DNA of 64,000 bases, from assembly GCA_045652135.1 (NCBI GenBank), contig JAZRTS010000155.1, positions 1 to 64,000 of the forward strand, read 5' to 3'. The DNA is from RGIG7213 sp045652135. Lineage in GTDB: Bacteria; Bacillota; Clostridia; Oscillospirales; CAG-272. Made by a program: the position numbers and the translations under genes. Shown here one piece after another: positions 33,616 through 40,949 of the stretch. Each line of letters opens with the position of its first letter. Positions within the stretch are counted from its first letter, which is position 1. The notes beneath the pieces were generated by a model, which made no database searches, had not been told where the DNA came from, and saw only the letters and a program-made list of their open reading frames with translations.

Positions 33616-34050
33616 ATGGGATCTGTATGGTTCATATGGGCATCGCTTCTGGTGATGTTTGTCATAATTGAAGTGGTGACACCTCAAATGACGACTATAT
33701 GGCTCGCACTCGGCTCGCTTGTGTCGCTTCTGATATGGTGTGCGTTTCCTAATCTTGTTTGGGTGCAGGTCGTTGCATTTGTGGCAGTATCTGCCATTTC
33801 GCTTGCATTGACAAGAAAATTTGCACGCAAAATTATGAAGGGCAGCACTGAAAAAACGAACGCCGACAGATGCATAGGTCAAGAGGGAATCGTTGTTGAG
33901 GAGATAAACAATCTTCTCGGAAAAGGTCAGGTGAATGTAAAGGGTGTTATCTGGACGGCACGCTCGTCATCTGATGACGTTATTCCCGAAGGTACGCTTG
34001 TTACGATTGAAAAAATCGAAGGCGTGAAAGTTATTGTAAATAAAAAATAA
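33616..34050 (+). CDS. NfeD-family membrane protein
   Basis: 144 residues from the ATG at 33616, which has AAGGAGG 8 nt upstream; a GTG at 33598 overlaps this site. Two to three N-terminal membrane segments (to about 68) with EVVTPQMTTIWLALGSLVS, then a basic loop and a C-terminal OB-fold domain (about 85-144) with GQEGIVVEEINN and GVIWTARSS. NfeD proteins pair with SPFH/stomatin proteins in membrane quality control or microdomain organisation. The gene is followed 17 nt later by an SPFH gene, the usual pairing. Confidence 0.88.
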   Translation: MGSVWFIWASLLVMFVIIEVVTPQMTTIWLALGSLVSLLIWCAFPNLVWVQVVAFVAVSAISLALTRKFARKIMKGSTEKTNADRCIGQEGIVVEEINNLLGKGQVNVKGVIWTARSSSDDVIPEGTLVTIEKIEGVKVIVNKK

Positions 34051-34067
34051 AGAAAGAGGTTTGTATT

Positions 34068-35012
34068 ATGGGACCGGTATATATTTTAATAGCGCTTGCA
34101 CTGTTTATTATTGTAGTGGCAATTGCCAACATTAAGATAGTGCCCCAGTCAAAGGCATTTGTAATCGAAAGACTCGGTAGATATCACGAAACGTGGGAAA
34201 CGGGACTTCATATAAAGCTTCCGTTCCTTGATAAGATACAGAAAATGGTATCTCTTAAAGAGCAGGTCGTTGACTTTCCGCCTCAGCCCGTTATCACGAA
34301 GGATAACGTAACGATGCAGATAGACACGGTTGTGTTCTTCCAGATAACAGACCCGAAGCTTTATGCGTACGGCGTTGAAAATCCTATGGCGGCAATCGAA
34401 AATCTTACAGCTACAACACTCCGTAACATCATCGGTGATATGGAGCTTGATAATACGCTCACATCACGTGATACGATAAACGCACACATAAGAGTTATAC
34501 TTGATGAAGCTACAGACCCATGGGGCATCAAGGTAAACCGTGTTGAGCTTAAAAACATCATTCCTCCGTCCGAAATTCAGGATGCGATGGAAAAGCAGAT
34601 GAAGGCGGAGCGTCAAAGACGTGAAGCCATCCTCAAGGCAGAGGGTGAAAAGGCAAGCCGAATTCTCGTTGCCGAAGGTCTTAAGGAAAGCCAGATTCTC
34701 GCCGCACAGGCTGATAAGGAAGCGCAGATACTCAGAGCAGAAGCTGTCAAAGAGCAGAAGATAAAGGAATCCGAGGGTGAAGCGCAGGCTATCCTCGCTG
34801 TTCAGAAGGCTATGGCAGAGTCTATCAGAATGATAAACGAAGCATCCCCTGAAGACGGTTACCTCACTATCAAGAAGCTTGAAGCGTTTGCAAAAGCTGC
34901 CGATGGTCAGTCAACAAAAATCATTATCCCCAGCGAGCTTCAGTCACTTGCAGGTCTTTGCGCAGGTGTAAAAGAAATAGTTACAGATACGGAAAATAAA
35001 CAGCAAGCATAA
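34068..35012 (+). CDS. SPFH-domain protein (stomatin/QmcA type)
   Basis: 314 residues. One N-terminal membrane segment (about 4-22), then the SPFH core starting QSKAFVIERLGRYHETWETG, with KLPFLDKI, TLRNIIGDMELDNTLTSRD and VNRVELKNIIPP. A long Ala/Glu/Lys coiled coil (about 175-260; AEGEKASRILVAEG) follows, then a short C-terminal region. Such proteins oligomerise at the membrane and organise proteases or microdomains. It forms an operon with the NfeD gene. Two hairpin terminators follow. Confidence 0.93.
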   Translation: MGPVYILIALALFIIVVAIANIKIVPQSKAFVIERLGRYHETWETGLHIKLPFLDKIQKMVSLKEQVVDFPPQPVITKDNVTMQIDTVVFFQITDPKLYAYGVENPMAAIENLTATTLRNIIGDMELDNTLTSRDTINAHIRVILDEATDPWGIKVNRVELKNIIPPSEIQDAMEKQMKAERQRREAILKAEGEKASRILVAEGLKESQILAAQADKEAQILRAEAVKEQKIKESEGEAQAILAVQKAMAESIRMINEASPEDGYLTIKKLEAFAKAADGQSTKIIIPSELQSLAGLCAGVKEIVTDTENKQQA

Positions 35013-35017
35013 AAAAG

Positions 35018-35054
35018 GCGGCTCATTTCAGAAATTGTTTCTAAAATGAGCCGC
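35018..35054 (+). terminator. terminator after the SPFH gene; relative of 24510-24548
   Basis: An 11-bp stem GCGGCTCATTT (35018-35028) with AAATGAGCCGC (35044-35054), preceded by an A run and followed by TTTG. Confidence 0.75.
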
Positions 35055-35075
35055 TTTGTGTATTTTTTAAAAATT

Positions 35076-35098
35076 AAGGGAGTGCATTGCACTCCCTT
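35076..35098. terminator. second terminator, convergent gene junction
   Basis: Stem AAGGGAGTGC (35076-35085) with GCACTCCCTT (35089-35098) and a T run. It may also stop transcription of the minus-strand CNNM gene. Confidence 0.75.
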
Positions 35099-35165
35099 TT
35101 TTAAACAATTAATACTACAGTCAGTGACCGTATAATGTGTACCGTCGAATGATACGGACACTTTT

Positions 35166-36428
35166 TTATTCTTCTTCCTCTTCCGCTTCGGGCTTTTCAT
35201 TTACCTTTACGGATATCTTTTCGGTTCTGTGAATGTCCATTTCAAGTACGGTGATGTCAAGATGCTCATACGAGAATGTGTCGTTTACATTCGGTACGTC
35301 ACCAAGCTTTTCCATTATCCAACCGCTGAGAGAAATGCTTTCTTCATCGGGCTTTAGCTCGAAAAATTCAAAAAATTCTTCCGTAGTTATTGAACATTCT
35401 ACGGTATAAGTGTTGTCGCCCGTTTTTATGAAGCTTTCAACAACCTCGTCGTGTTCATCCCATATTTCACCGACAAGCTCCTCAAGTATGTCCTCCATTG
35501 TGACAATACCGAGCGTTCCGCAATACTCATCAAGTACCACGGCAACGTGGGATTTTTCTTTCTGGAGCGTTTTCAAAATGTCGTTTATCTTATCAGACTG
35601 CTGAACGAAAACCGGGGCTGACATTATTTCGGATACACTCTCAGGTGATATTGCACCGTCTATGTAAAAATCCTTCTGGTGGATGACGCCCACGATGTTG
35701 TCAATACTGTTATCGTATATAAGCAAACGCGAAAATTTCGTTTGTGAAAACTTTTCTGCAATTTCCTGCTTGTCAGCATCGATTGAAACCGCTTCAAGGT
35801 CCATTCTGTGTGTAAGGATTTCTTCAGCCTTGAGATCGCGGAACTCGATAGCGCTTCGTATAAGCTCACCGCTGTTGTCATCAATGCTTCCTTCCTGCTG
35901 AACCTCCTCAACAAGCATAAGCAACTCTTCCTGCGATATTCCCTGACTTTCTTCGATTTTAAAGATTTTCGAAAGCAGCTTTTTCCACTGTGCGAAAATG
36001 AAATTGAGCGGTGTCAAAACTATTATAAACACATTTATAAGAGGGGCAGAGAACATTGCAAATTTTTCCGGTGAATCCTTTGCAAGGCTTTTCGGCGATA
36101 TTTCACCGAAAATAAGAACCACGACGGTGATTACGGCTGTTGAAACGGTTGCGCCTATGTCACCGTACAAGCTTATGAACAAAACCGTTGCAATAGATGC
36201 CAAGCTGATGTTTACGATGTTGTTTCCTATAAGTATTGCCGACAGAAGCTTGTCATAGTTGTCGGAAAGCTTTAAGACGAGCTTTGCACGCTTGTTGCCT
36301 TTTTCAACAAGTGTCTTTATTCTTGTTTTGTTAAGGGAAGAAAACGCTGTCTCCGTTGCGGAAAAGTATGCGGAAAATAATACCAGAATTACCATCACGA
36401 TAATTTGCGGTATACTGTCGGTGGTCAT
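35166..36428 (-). CDS. CNNM/CorC-family membrane protein (HlyC/CorC, DUF21-CBS-CorC)
   Basis: 420 residues. The N-terminal DUF21 domain (about 1-185) has about four membrane segments with the conserved FSATETAFSSLNKTRIK, GNNIVNI and EISPKSLAKDSPEKFA. A CBS pair follows (about 205-325; EEILTHRMDLEAVS and VVLDEYCGTLGIVTMEDILEELVGEIWDEHD in successive motifs), then a C-terminal CorC_HlyC domain. The family moves or senses Mg2+ and related divalent ions. The leader of about 190 nt contains an 11-codon acidic ORF and a terminator-like hairpin, suggesting attenuation control. The ribosome site AAGGAG lies 8 nt before the ATG. Confidence 0.92.
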   Translation of the reverse strand: MTTDSIPQIIVMVILVLFSAYFSATETAFSSLNKTRIKTLVEKGNKRAKLVLKLSDNYDKLLSAILIGNNIVNISLASIATVLFISLYGDIGATVSTAVITVVVLIFGEISPKSLAKDSPEKFAMFSAPLINVFIIVLTPLNFIFAQWKKLLSKIFKIEESQGISQEELLMLVEEVQQEGSIDDNSGELIRSAIEFRDLKAEEILTHRMDLEAVSIDADKQEIAEKFSQTKFSRLLIYDNSIDNIVGVIHQKDFYIDGAISPESVSEIMSAPVFVQQSDKINDILKTLQKEKSHVAVVLDEYCGTLGIVTMEDILEELVGEIWDEHDEVVESFIKTGDNTYTVECSITTEEFFEFFELKPDEESISLSGWIMEKLGDVPNVNDTFSYEHLDITVLEMDIHRTEKISVKVNEKPEAEEEEE

Positions 36429-36472
36429 AATAAACTCCTTTTTTTATTTGAACTCATTGGACTTTACAAACG

Positions 36473-36518
36473 CAAAAAGGCACGCCTGCAAACAGAATTT
36501 CTGCGTGCAGGTATGCCT
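36473..36518 (-). promoter_or_regulatory. terminator-like hairpin in the CNNM leader (candidate attenuator)
   Basis: On the minus strand AGGCA/TGCCT and CCTGCA/TGCAGG form an interrupted stem (36478-36490 with 36506-36518) with an inner CAGA/TCTG stem, followed by CCTTTTTG. It lies 45 nt before the CNNM start and 10 nt past the leader ORF stop. Confidence 0.65.
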
Positions 36519-36527
36519 GATATTCCA

Positions 36528-36563
36528 CTATAAAATACTACAATCGCCGTCGGCTGAGTCCAT
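36528..36563 (-). CDS. 11-codon acidic leader peptide upstream of the CNNM gene
   Basis: The minus-strand ORF reads MDSADGDCSIL then TAG. Three Asp in seven residues recall leader peptides that stall or destabilise ribosomes under low Mg2+, as known for mgtA-type control in enterobacteria. GAGGA (36577-36581) lies 13 nt upstream, a long spacing. It falls between a perfect promoter and the terminator-like hairpin, so coupling of its translation to attenuation is inferred. Confidence 0.45.
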   Translation of the reverse strand: MDSADGDCSIL

Positions 36564-36613
36564 AATTAGTAAAAAATCCTCAATTCATTAAATTAATTGC
36601 TGTGTTGATGCGC

Positions 36614-36642
36614 ATTATATCATAAAATATATGCTTTGTCAA
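36614..36642 (-). promoter_or_regulatory. consensus promoter for the CNNM gene
   Basis: On the minus strand perfect TTGACA (36637-36642), 17-nt spacer, perfect TATAAT (36614-36619). The transcript would have a leader of about 180 nt. Confidence 0.85.
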
Positions 36643-36704
36643 CTGCATTTAAAACAGTTAATTAAAAATTTACTATTTCACACAAAGCGACTTATGAATA
36701 ACGC

Positions 36705-37997
36705 TTATTTGCAAGCGTCGGGCATATATTTTCTGAAATACGAAAGCTTTACGCAGATGCAAACGATGTGTATTGCAAGTGCCAATTCCTCGTCAGACGG
36801 ATACGTGGGCGCAAGACGAAGGTTTTTGTCAGAGGGGTCTACACCGTATGGGAATGTTGAGCCTGCCTTTGTCAGCGTAACACCGGCTTCTGCCGCAAGG
36901 TCGTATGTTGCCTTTGCAAGTCCGTCTGCTGTGTTAAGGCTTATAAAGTAACCGCCCCTCGGTCTTACCCAGCTTGCAATACCTGTGCTGCCAAGCTCAT
37001 TTTCAAGTGCTGAAAGAACGATTTCAAACTTCGGACGGATATGACGTGCGTGAAGCTTCATATGATCAAGAATTCCTTCGGCATTCTTGAAGTACCAAAC
37101 GTGACGGAGCTGGTTTATCTTGTCAGAACCGATAGTCTGAACTGTCAGTATGCTCTTTATCTGCTCGCGGTTGTTATCGCTTACAGCCATAAGCGCAACA
37201 CCTGAGCCGGGGAATGAAATTTTTGATGTTGAGAAGAACATGAACAGCTTATCTTCGTTTTCAGTACCCTTGATAAGATCGAAAAGATTGAGAAGCTTGT
37301 CGCCCTCGTCTTCAATATCGTGTACCGCATACGCATTGTCCCAGAAAATTCTGAAGTCTTTTGCGGCTGTTTTGAGATTTGCAAAACGGCGTACTGTTTC
37401 ATCGGAATACGTAATACCGTCGGGATTTGAATACTTAGGTACGCACCAGATACCCTTGATGGATGCATCTTCCGCTACGAGCTTTTCAACCATATCCATA
37501 TCGGGGCCCGTAGGTGTCATAGGTACGTTTACCATTTTGATGCCGAGAGATTCGCAAATTGCAAAGTGTCTGTCATAACCGGGAACAGGGCAAAGGAACT
37601 TTACCTCAGGTAAACGGCACCAAGGTGTTTCAGAACCGTATACGCCGTAAAGCATCGCTCTTGCCAGTGTGTCATACATCATATTAAGGCTGGAGTTACC
37701 GCCGAGGATTATGTTGCCTGCGGGAATGTCAAGAAGCTCAGCAAACATCTGTCTTGCTTCGGGAAGACCGAACAAAAGACCGTAGTTTCTGCAGTCTGTT
37801 CCGTCCTGCGTGCGGCACTGTTCGCTTTTGTTAAGTACACCGAGCAAAGATTCTGTTAAATCAAGCTGTTCTGTATTCGGTTTACCGCGGGACATATCCA
37901 AAGAGAGTTTTTTTGTTTTTATTTCTTCGTATTCTGCAAGCAGAGCATTATATTCCTTGCGTGCTTCATCATTTGTCATGTTGATATATTTTGCCAT
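36705..37997 (-). CDS. aspartate aminotransferase, subfamily Ic (PF12897 type)
   Basis: 430 residues, PLP fold I. Landmarks: LSLDMSRGKPNTEQLDL near 35, a phosphate-binding loop GGNSSLNMMYD, VPGYDRHFAICESLG, WCVPKYSNPDGITYSDETVRRF in two strands, WDNAYAVHD with the PLP-binding Asp and Tyr, STSKISFPGSG with the Schiff-base Lys, and RPRGGYFISL with the substrate-binding Arg region. It transfers amino groups between aspartate and 2-oxoglutarate. The start has only a weak purine stretch upstream, and the next upstream gene is on the far side of the tRNA operon. Single gene. Confidence 0.9.
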   Translation of the reverse strand: MAKYINMTNDEARKEYNALLAEYEEIKTKKLSLDMSRGKPNTEQLDLTESLLGVLNKSEQCRTQDGTDCRNYGLLFGLPEARQMFAELLDIPAGNIILGGNSSLNMMYDTLARAMLYGVYGSETPWCRLPEVKFLCPVPGYDRHFAICESLGIKMVNVPMTPTGPDMDMVEKLVAEDASIKGIWCVPKYSNPDGITYSDETVRRFANLKTAAKDFRIFWDNAYAVHDIEDEGDKLLNLFDLIKGTENEDKLFMFFSTSKISFPGSGVALMAVSDNNREQIKSILTVQTIGSDKINQLRHVWYFKNAEGILDHMKLHARHIRPKFEIVLSALENELGSTGIASWVRPRGGYFISLNTADGLAKATYDLAAEAGVTLTKAGSTFPYGVDPSDKNLRLAPTYPSDEELALAIHIVCICVKLSYFRKYMPDACK

Positions 37998-38236
37998 ATC
38001 TGAGCCAAGCCTTTCAAATTTTTATAATTAAATGTAATTAATATAAAACATTTCATCTACATTTCGACTTTATATTATACAATATATCCTTTTATTTTTC
38101 AATACCTAAATTTGAACTTTTTAATAAAACGCACACTTTTTTATTAAAATATGCAAAGTACGCATACTGTATCTTGCATTTTGTTTTATGCTGAAAGTGT
38201 TAAGCCTAAAAATATGATAAATTTCTCAAAAACCTA

Positions 38237-38265
38237 TTGACAAACCGAATTAAATGTGATATTAT
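38237..38265 (+). promoter_or_regulatory. promoter of the Gly-Arg-His tRNA operon
   Basis: TTGACA (38237-38242), 17-nt spacer, TATTAT (38260-38265), 24 nt before tRNA-Gly. Confidence 0.8.
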
Positions 38266-38289
38266 ATTCGGGTAAGGTCAAAAGCCTAT

Positions 38290-38363
<74 letters not shown>

Positions 38364-38370
38364 TTTTTAT

Positions 38371-38447
38371 GTACCCATAGCTCAGCCGGATAGAGCAACT
38401 GCCTTCTAAGCAGTAGGTCGGGGGTTCGAATCCCTCTGGGTACGCCA
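38371..38447 (+). tRNA. tRNA-Arg (anticodon TCT)
   Basis: Acceptor GTACCCA pairs with TGGGTAC. Anticodon loop CTTCTAA gives TCT. CCA is encoded at 38445-38447. It lies 7 nt after tRNA-Gly. Confidence 0.95.
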
Positions 38448-38450
38448 GAT

Positions 38451-38528
38451 GGTGGATATAGCGCAGTTGGTCAGCGCGTCAGGTTGTGGCCCTGAAGGTC
38501 GTCGGTTCGATCCCGATTATCCACCCCA
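38451..38528 (+). tRNA. tRNA-His (anticodon GTG)
   Basis: GTGGATA (38452-38458) pairs with TATCCAC (38518-38524). The extra G at 38451 pairs with discriminator C38525, the His-specific feature. Anticodon loop TTGTGGC gives GTG. CCA is encoded at 38526-38528. Confidence 0.95.
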
Positions 38529-38531
38529 CAC

Positions 38532-38555
38532 AAGCAAGTCCGAAAGGGCTTGCTT
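38532..38555 (+). terminator. terminator of the tRNA operon
   Basis: Stem AAGCAAGTCC (38532-38541) with GGGCTTGCTT (38546-38555), loop GAAA, then a T run. Confidence 0.9.
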
Positions 38556-38573
38556 TTTTTGCACTTATAAGAA

Positions 38574-38597
38574 ATACGGGCTGTGAACAGCCCGTAT
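38574..38597 (-). terminator. terminator after the zinc-ribbon protein gene
   Basis: An 11-bp stem ATACGGGCTGT (38574-38584) with ACAGCCCGTAT (38587-38597), 4 nt past the minus-strand stop. Confidence 0.65.
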
Positions 38598-38601
38598 TAT
38601 A

Positions 38602-39294
38602 TTATTCAAGAATAAGCTCATTTGTTTCTGCGAATGCAGATGCGGTGATGCCTTTCGGAAAAACGTATTTTGCTCCGCACGTCGAACACTCTAAAACGAG
38701 TGATTCGCCGTCGAATGTCAGCTGCGGCGTACATGTACAGTTGTTTTCGTATAATCCTGTTATTGTCAGCATATCTTCGGGGTTATATAATTCTTCGCCT
38801 TTTTCCGTACACGCACACTTGATCTTACCGTCTGCGGCAAGCTCTTTTATCGTGAGAACTATACCTGCTATCTCCGAAATATCGGGAATTTCATCATATT
38901 CTTCTGTTTCGCCGAACAAATCTTCGGGGGAGGTGTCAAGCAATTCGGAAAGCTCATCAAGCGTCTTGTCTATTTCCTCTGCAACCTCATTTTCCTTGCC
39001 CGTAAAGCAGATATCAACGCCTGAATATCTGCAGTTGAGATAAAACATTTCACCGGAAAAAATAACGGATTCGTTTACCGTATACGTATGATCTGTTCTG
39101 CAAACGAAGCAGGGAACGGTTATGCGTATTTTTTTGTCTGATGAATATTTAATTGTCATTTCGCTTTTTTTGCAAGGACATTTTATTTTAAGCATTTCAG
39201 CATTGAGCGCAAAGACACCGACAATGCTTTTTATTGCGCCTCCGCAGTGCGGACAGCGGTATGCTATTGTTGTTTCTTTCGGTTTAATTATCAT
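38602..39294 (-). CDS. Cys-rich zinc-ribbon protein, possibly CpXC type
   Basis: 230 residues without signal peptide or membrane span. Paired cysteines occur as CPHCGG (near 14), CPC (near 40), CFVC (near 62) and C-terminal CSTC (near 205), the last two flanking beta segments such as MTIKYSSDKKIRITV and LVLECSTCGAKYVF. The acidic middle (about 100-150) is probably helical. The build suggests two zinc-binding modules of CpXC type, with unknown function. The gene starts 12 nt after the stop of the OGG1-type glycosylase gene, so the two form an operon, but this gives no clear clue to its role. Confidence 0.65.
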   Translation of the reverse strand: MIIKPKETTIAYRCPHCGGAIKSIVGVFALNAEMLKIKCPCKKSEMTIKYSSDKKIRITVPCFVCRTDHTYTVNESVIFSGEMFYLNCRYSGVDICFTGKENEVAEEIDKTLDELSELLDTSPEDLFGETEEYDEIPDISEIAGIVLTIKELAADGKIKCACTEKGEELYNPEDMLTITGLYENNCTCTPQLTFDGESLVLECSTCGAKYVFPKGITASAFAETNELILE

Positions 39295-39306
39295 TTTTTT
39301 CTCCTG

Positions 39307-40188
39307 TTATGTATCGGCTTTTACATATCTTTCGTAATAAAATAAATACTGCTGTGCAATTCCCGCATAATCTCCGAGCGATGCGATATCGAGGTTTCCG
39401 TCATAATATTTGTCAATGACCTTTTTTATCCATACGTCAACGGGAAATGCGTTGTATTTTTCGCCTGCAAATAAAAGCACGCAGTTTGCAACCTTTTCGC
39501 CGATTCCCTTGACGGTTAAAAGCCTTTCCTTGGCGTCGTTGTATGAAAGTGTTGCAAATCCATCAAATGTTCCTGCCTGCCACTTTTCGGCGCAGTCTAT
39601 AAGATATTTCGCACGGAAGCCTGTTTTAAGCTCCTTCAACCCCTCCTCACCGCATAAAAGAAGCTGTTCGGCTGACGGAAAATCATATCTCGTCTTCCCG
39701 TCAAAGCATTCGATTTTATTTCCGCATTCAGCTGAAAGGGAGGCAATTATCTTTTTAATTCTCGGAATGTTGTTATTCTGTGATATGATAAATGAGCATA
39801 ACGTTTCCCAAAGCGGCTGTGTGAGTATGCGTATTCCACGTGACACACTTTCGGCTTCTTGTATTACCCCTGTCGGAAAATGAGCAAAAATATCTTCGTT
39901 TATTTTACCGTAATCACGGTCAAGTCCGAGATAATGGGCGAGTGATGAATAAAAGTTGTTTTCATCACAGCCGTATATACGAATCTTGTCATCACTTTGT
40001 ACAAAATAAAGGTACATTCCGCAGGCAATACCTGCAATACCGCCCTCGCACGGATCAAAACGGAATGTCTGTCCGCAGTCGAATATTTTGTAAATATCGA
40101 AATATTCCGGACGATCAAATTCGACGTACTGACCTATTGAATCGGTACTTTTTGTAACGTTTGGATAAAGTGTCTTTTGCATAGTCAT
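39307..40188 (-). CDS. 8-oxoguanine DNA glycosylase, OGG1/AlkA superfamily
   Basis: 293 residues. An N-terminal TBP-like region with CGQTFRF (near 40), a helical core with SFIISQNNNIPRIKKII, then a helix-hairpin-helix LLTVKGIGEKVANCVLLFAG with the catalytic Lys in GEKVANC, and a Gly/Pro-Asp segment AFPVDVWIKK whose Asp is the conserved catalytic acid. The pattern matches OGG1-type bifunctional glycosylases that remove 8-oxoguanine and cut the abasic site. The NNN in the core helix is the OGG1 signature position. AAGG lies 8 nt before the ATG. It is divergent from the DUF6062 gene. Confidence 0.88.
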   Translation of the reverse strand: MTMQKTLYPNVTKSTDSIGQYVEFDRPEYFDIYKIFDCGQTFRFDPCEGGIAGIACGMYLYFVQSDDKIRIYGCDENNFYSSLAHYLGLDRDYGKINEDIFAHFPTGVIQEAESVSRGIRILTQPLWETLCSFIISQNNNIPRIKKIIASLSAECGNKIECFDGKTRYDFPSAEQLLLCGEEGLKELKTGFRAKYLIDCAEKWQAGTFDGFATLSYNDAKERLLTVKGIGEKVANCVLLFAGEKYNAFPVDVWIKKVIDKYYDGNLDIASLGDYAGIAQQYLFYYERYVKADT

Positions 40189-40198
40189 AAATTTTACC

Positions 40199-40227
40199 TT
40201 GACATATTTAAAAAAATTGCTTATAAT
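40199..40227 (+). promoter_or_regulatory. consensus promoter for the DUF6062 gene
   Basis: TTGACA (40199-40204), 17-nt spacer, TATAAT (40222-40227), 26 nt before the ATG. Confidence 0.85.
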
Positions 40228-40253
40228 TAACTAAATAAAATTTGGAGTGGAAT

Positions 40254-40949
40254 ATGAAAGAACAAATATATACAATCCCGGTCACAGAAACGGTTGACAA
40301 AATAAACGAGGGCGGAGAATGTACGTGCCTTCTTTGCTCGCTTTACAAGAAACTTGAAGATGATGAACTTAATCTTATTCTGGGAGCTTCGATGATGGAG
40401 CCCGATATAAGAATAAGAACCAACAAAGAGGGTTTTTGCCGTAAGCACTTTGATATGATGCTGACGATGAAAAACAAGCTCGGGCTTGCTCTTATGCTTC
40501 AAAGCCATATTGATGAGGTGCGTCATACGATATTCCCGAAGGAGGGGTTGTTTTCACCGAAAAACAAATGTGATGCATCGCTGAAGCCTCTTGAGGAACA
40601 TACAAAAAGTTGCTATATCTGCAATAAGGTGGATTTCCACCTCGGAAAAATGGCAGAAACCATTGTGTATTTGTGGGAACATGAGGAAGAATTCGCAAAG
40701 AAATTTTCTAAAATGCCTTATTTCTGCGTTGAACACTACAGACTTCTTTTGCAAACAGGTGTTTATAAGCTACCCAAAAATAAACAAAACGATTTCTATA
40801 CGGCTGTTTCGTCTATACAGAAAGCATATATTGACAGTCTTTATGATGATGTCAGCTGGTTCTGTAAAAAGTTCGATTACAGATTTGAGGACGAGCCTTG
40901 GGGAAATGCCAAGGATTCGTGTGAGCGCGCAGTCAAATTCTTATCTTAA
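40254..40949 (+). CDS. DUF6062-type cysteine-containing protein
   Basis: 231 residues from the ATG at 40254 (GGAG 8 nt upstream); a TTG 12 nt earlier is in frame. Cytoplasmic, mainly helical. Conserved features are ECTCLLCSLYKKLEDDE, MMEPDIRIRTNKEGFCRKHFDMM, SCYICNKVD and YFCVEHYRLLL: two similar Cys2 plus Cys-His units that could bind a metal. It matches what I recall of the DUF6062 family of Clostridia; no function is known. Its TAA overlaps the stop of the convergent solute-binding gene by 4 nt. Confidence 0.75.
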   Translation: MKEQIYTIPVTETVDKINEGGECTCLLCSLYKKLEDDELNLILGASMMEPDIRIRTNKEGFCRKHFDMMLTMKNKLGLALMLQSHIDEVRHTIFPKEGLFSPKNKCDASLKPLEEHTKSCYICNKVDFHLGKMAETIVYLWEHEEEFAKKFSKMPYFCVEHYRLLLQTGVYKLPKNKQNDFYTAVSSIQKAYIDSLYDDVSWFCKKFDYRFEDEPWGNAKDSCERAVKFLS

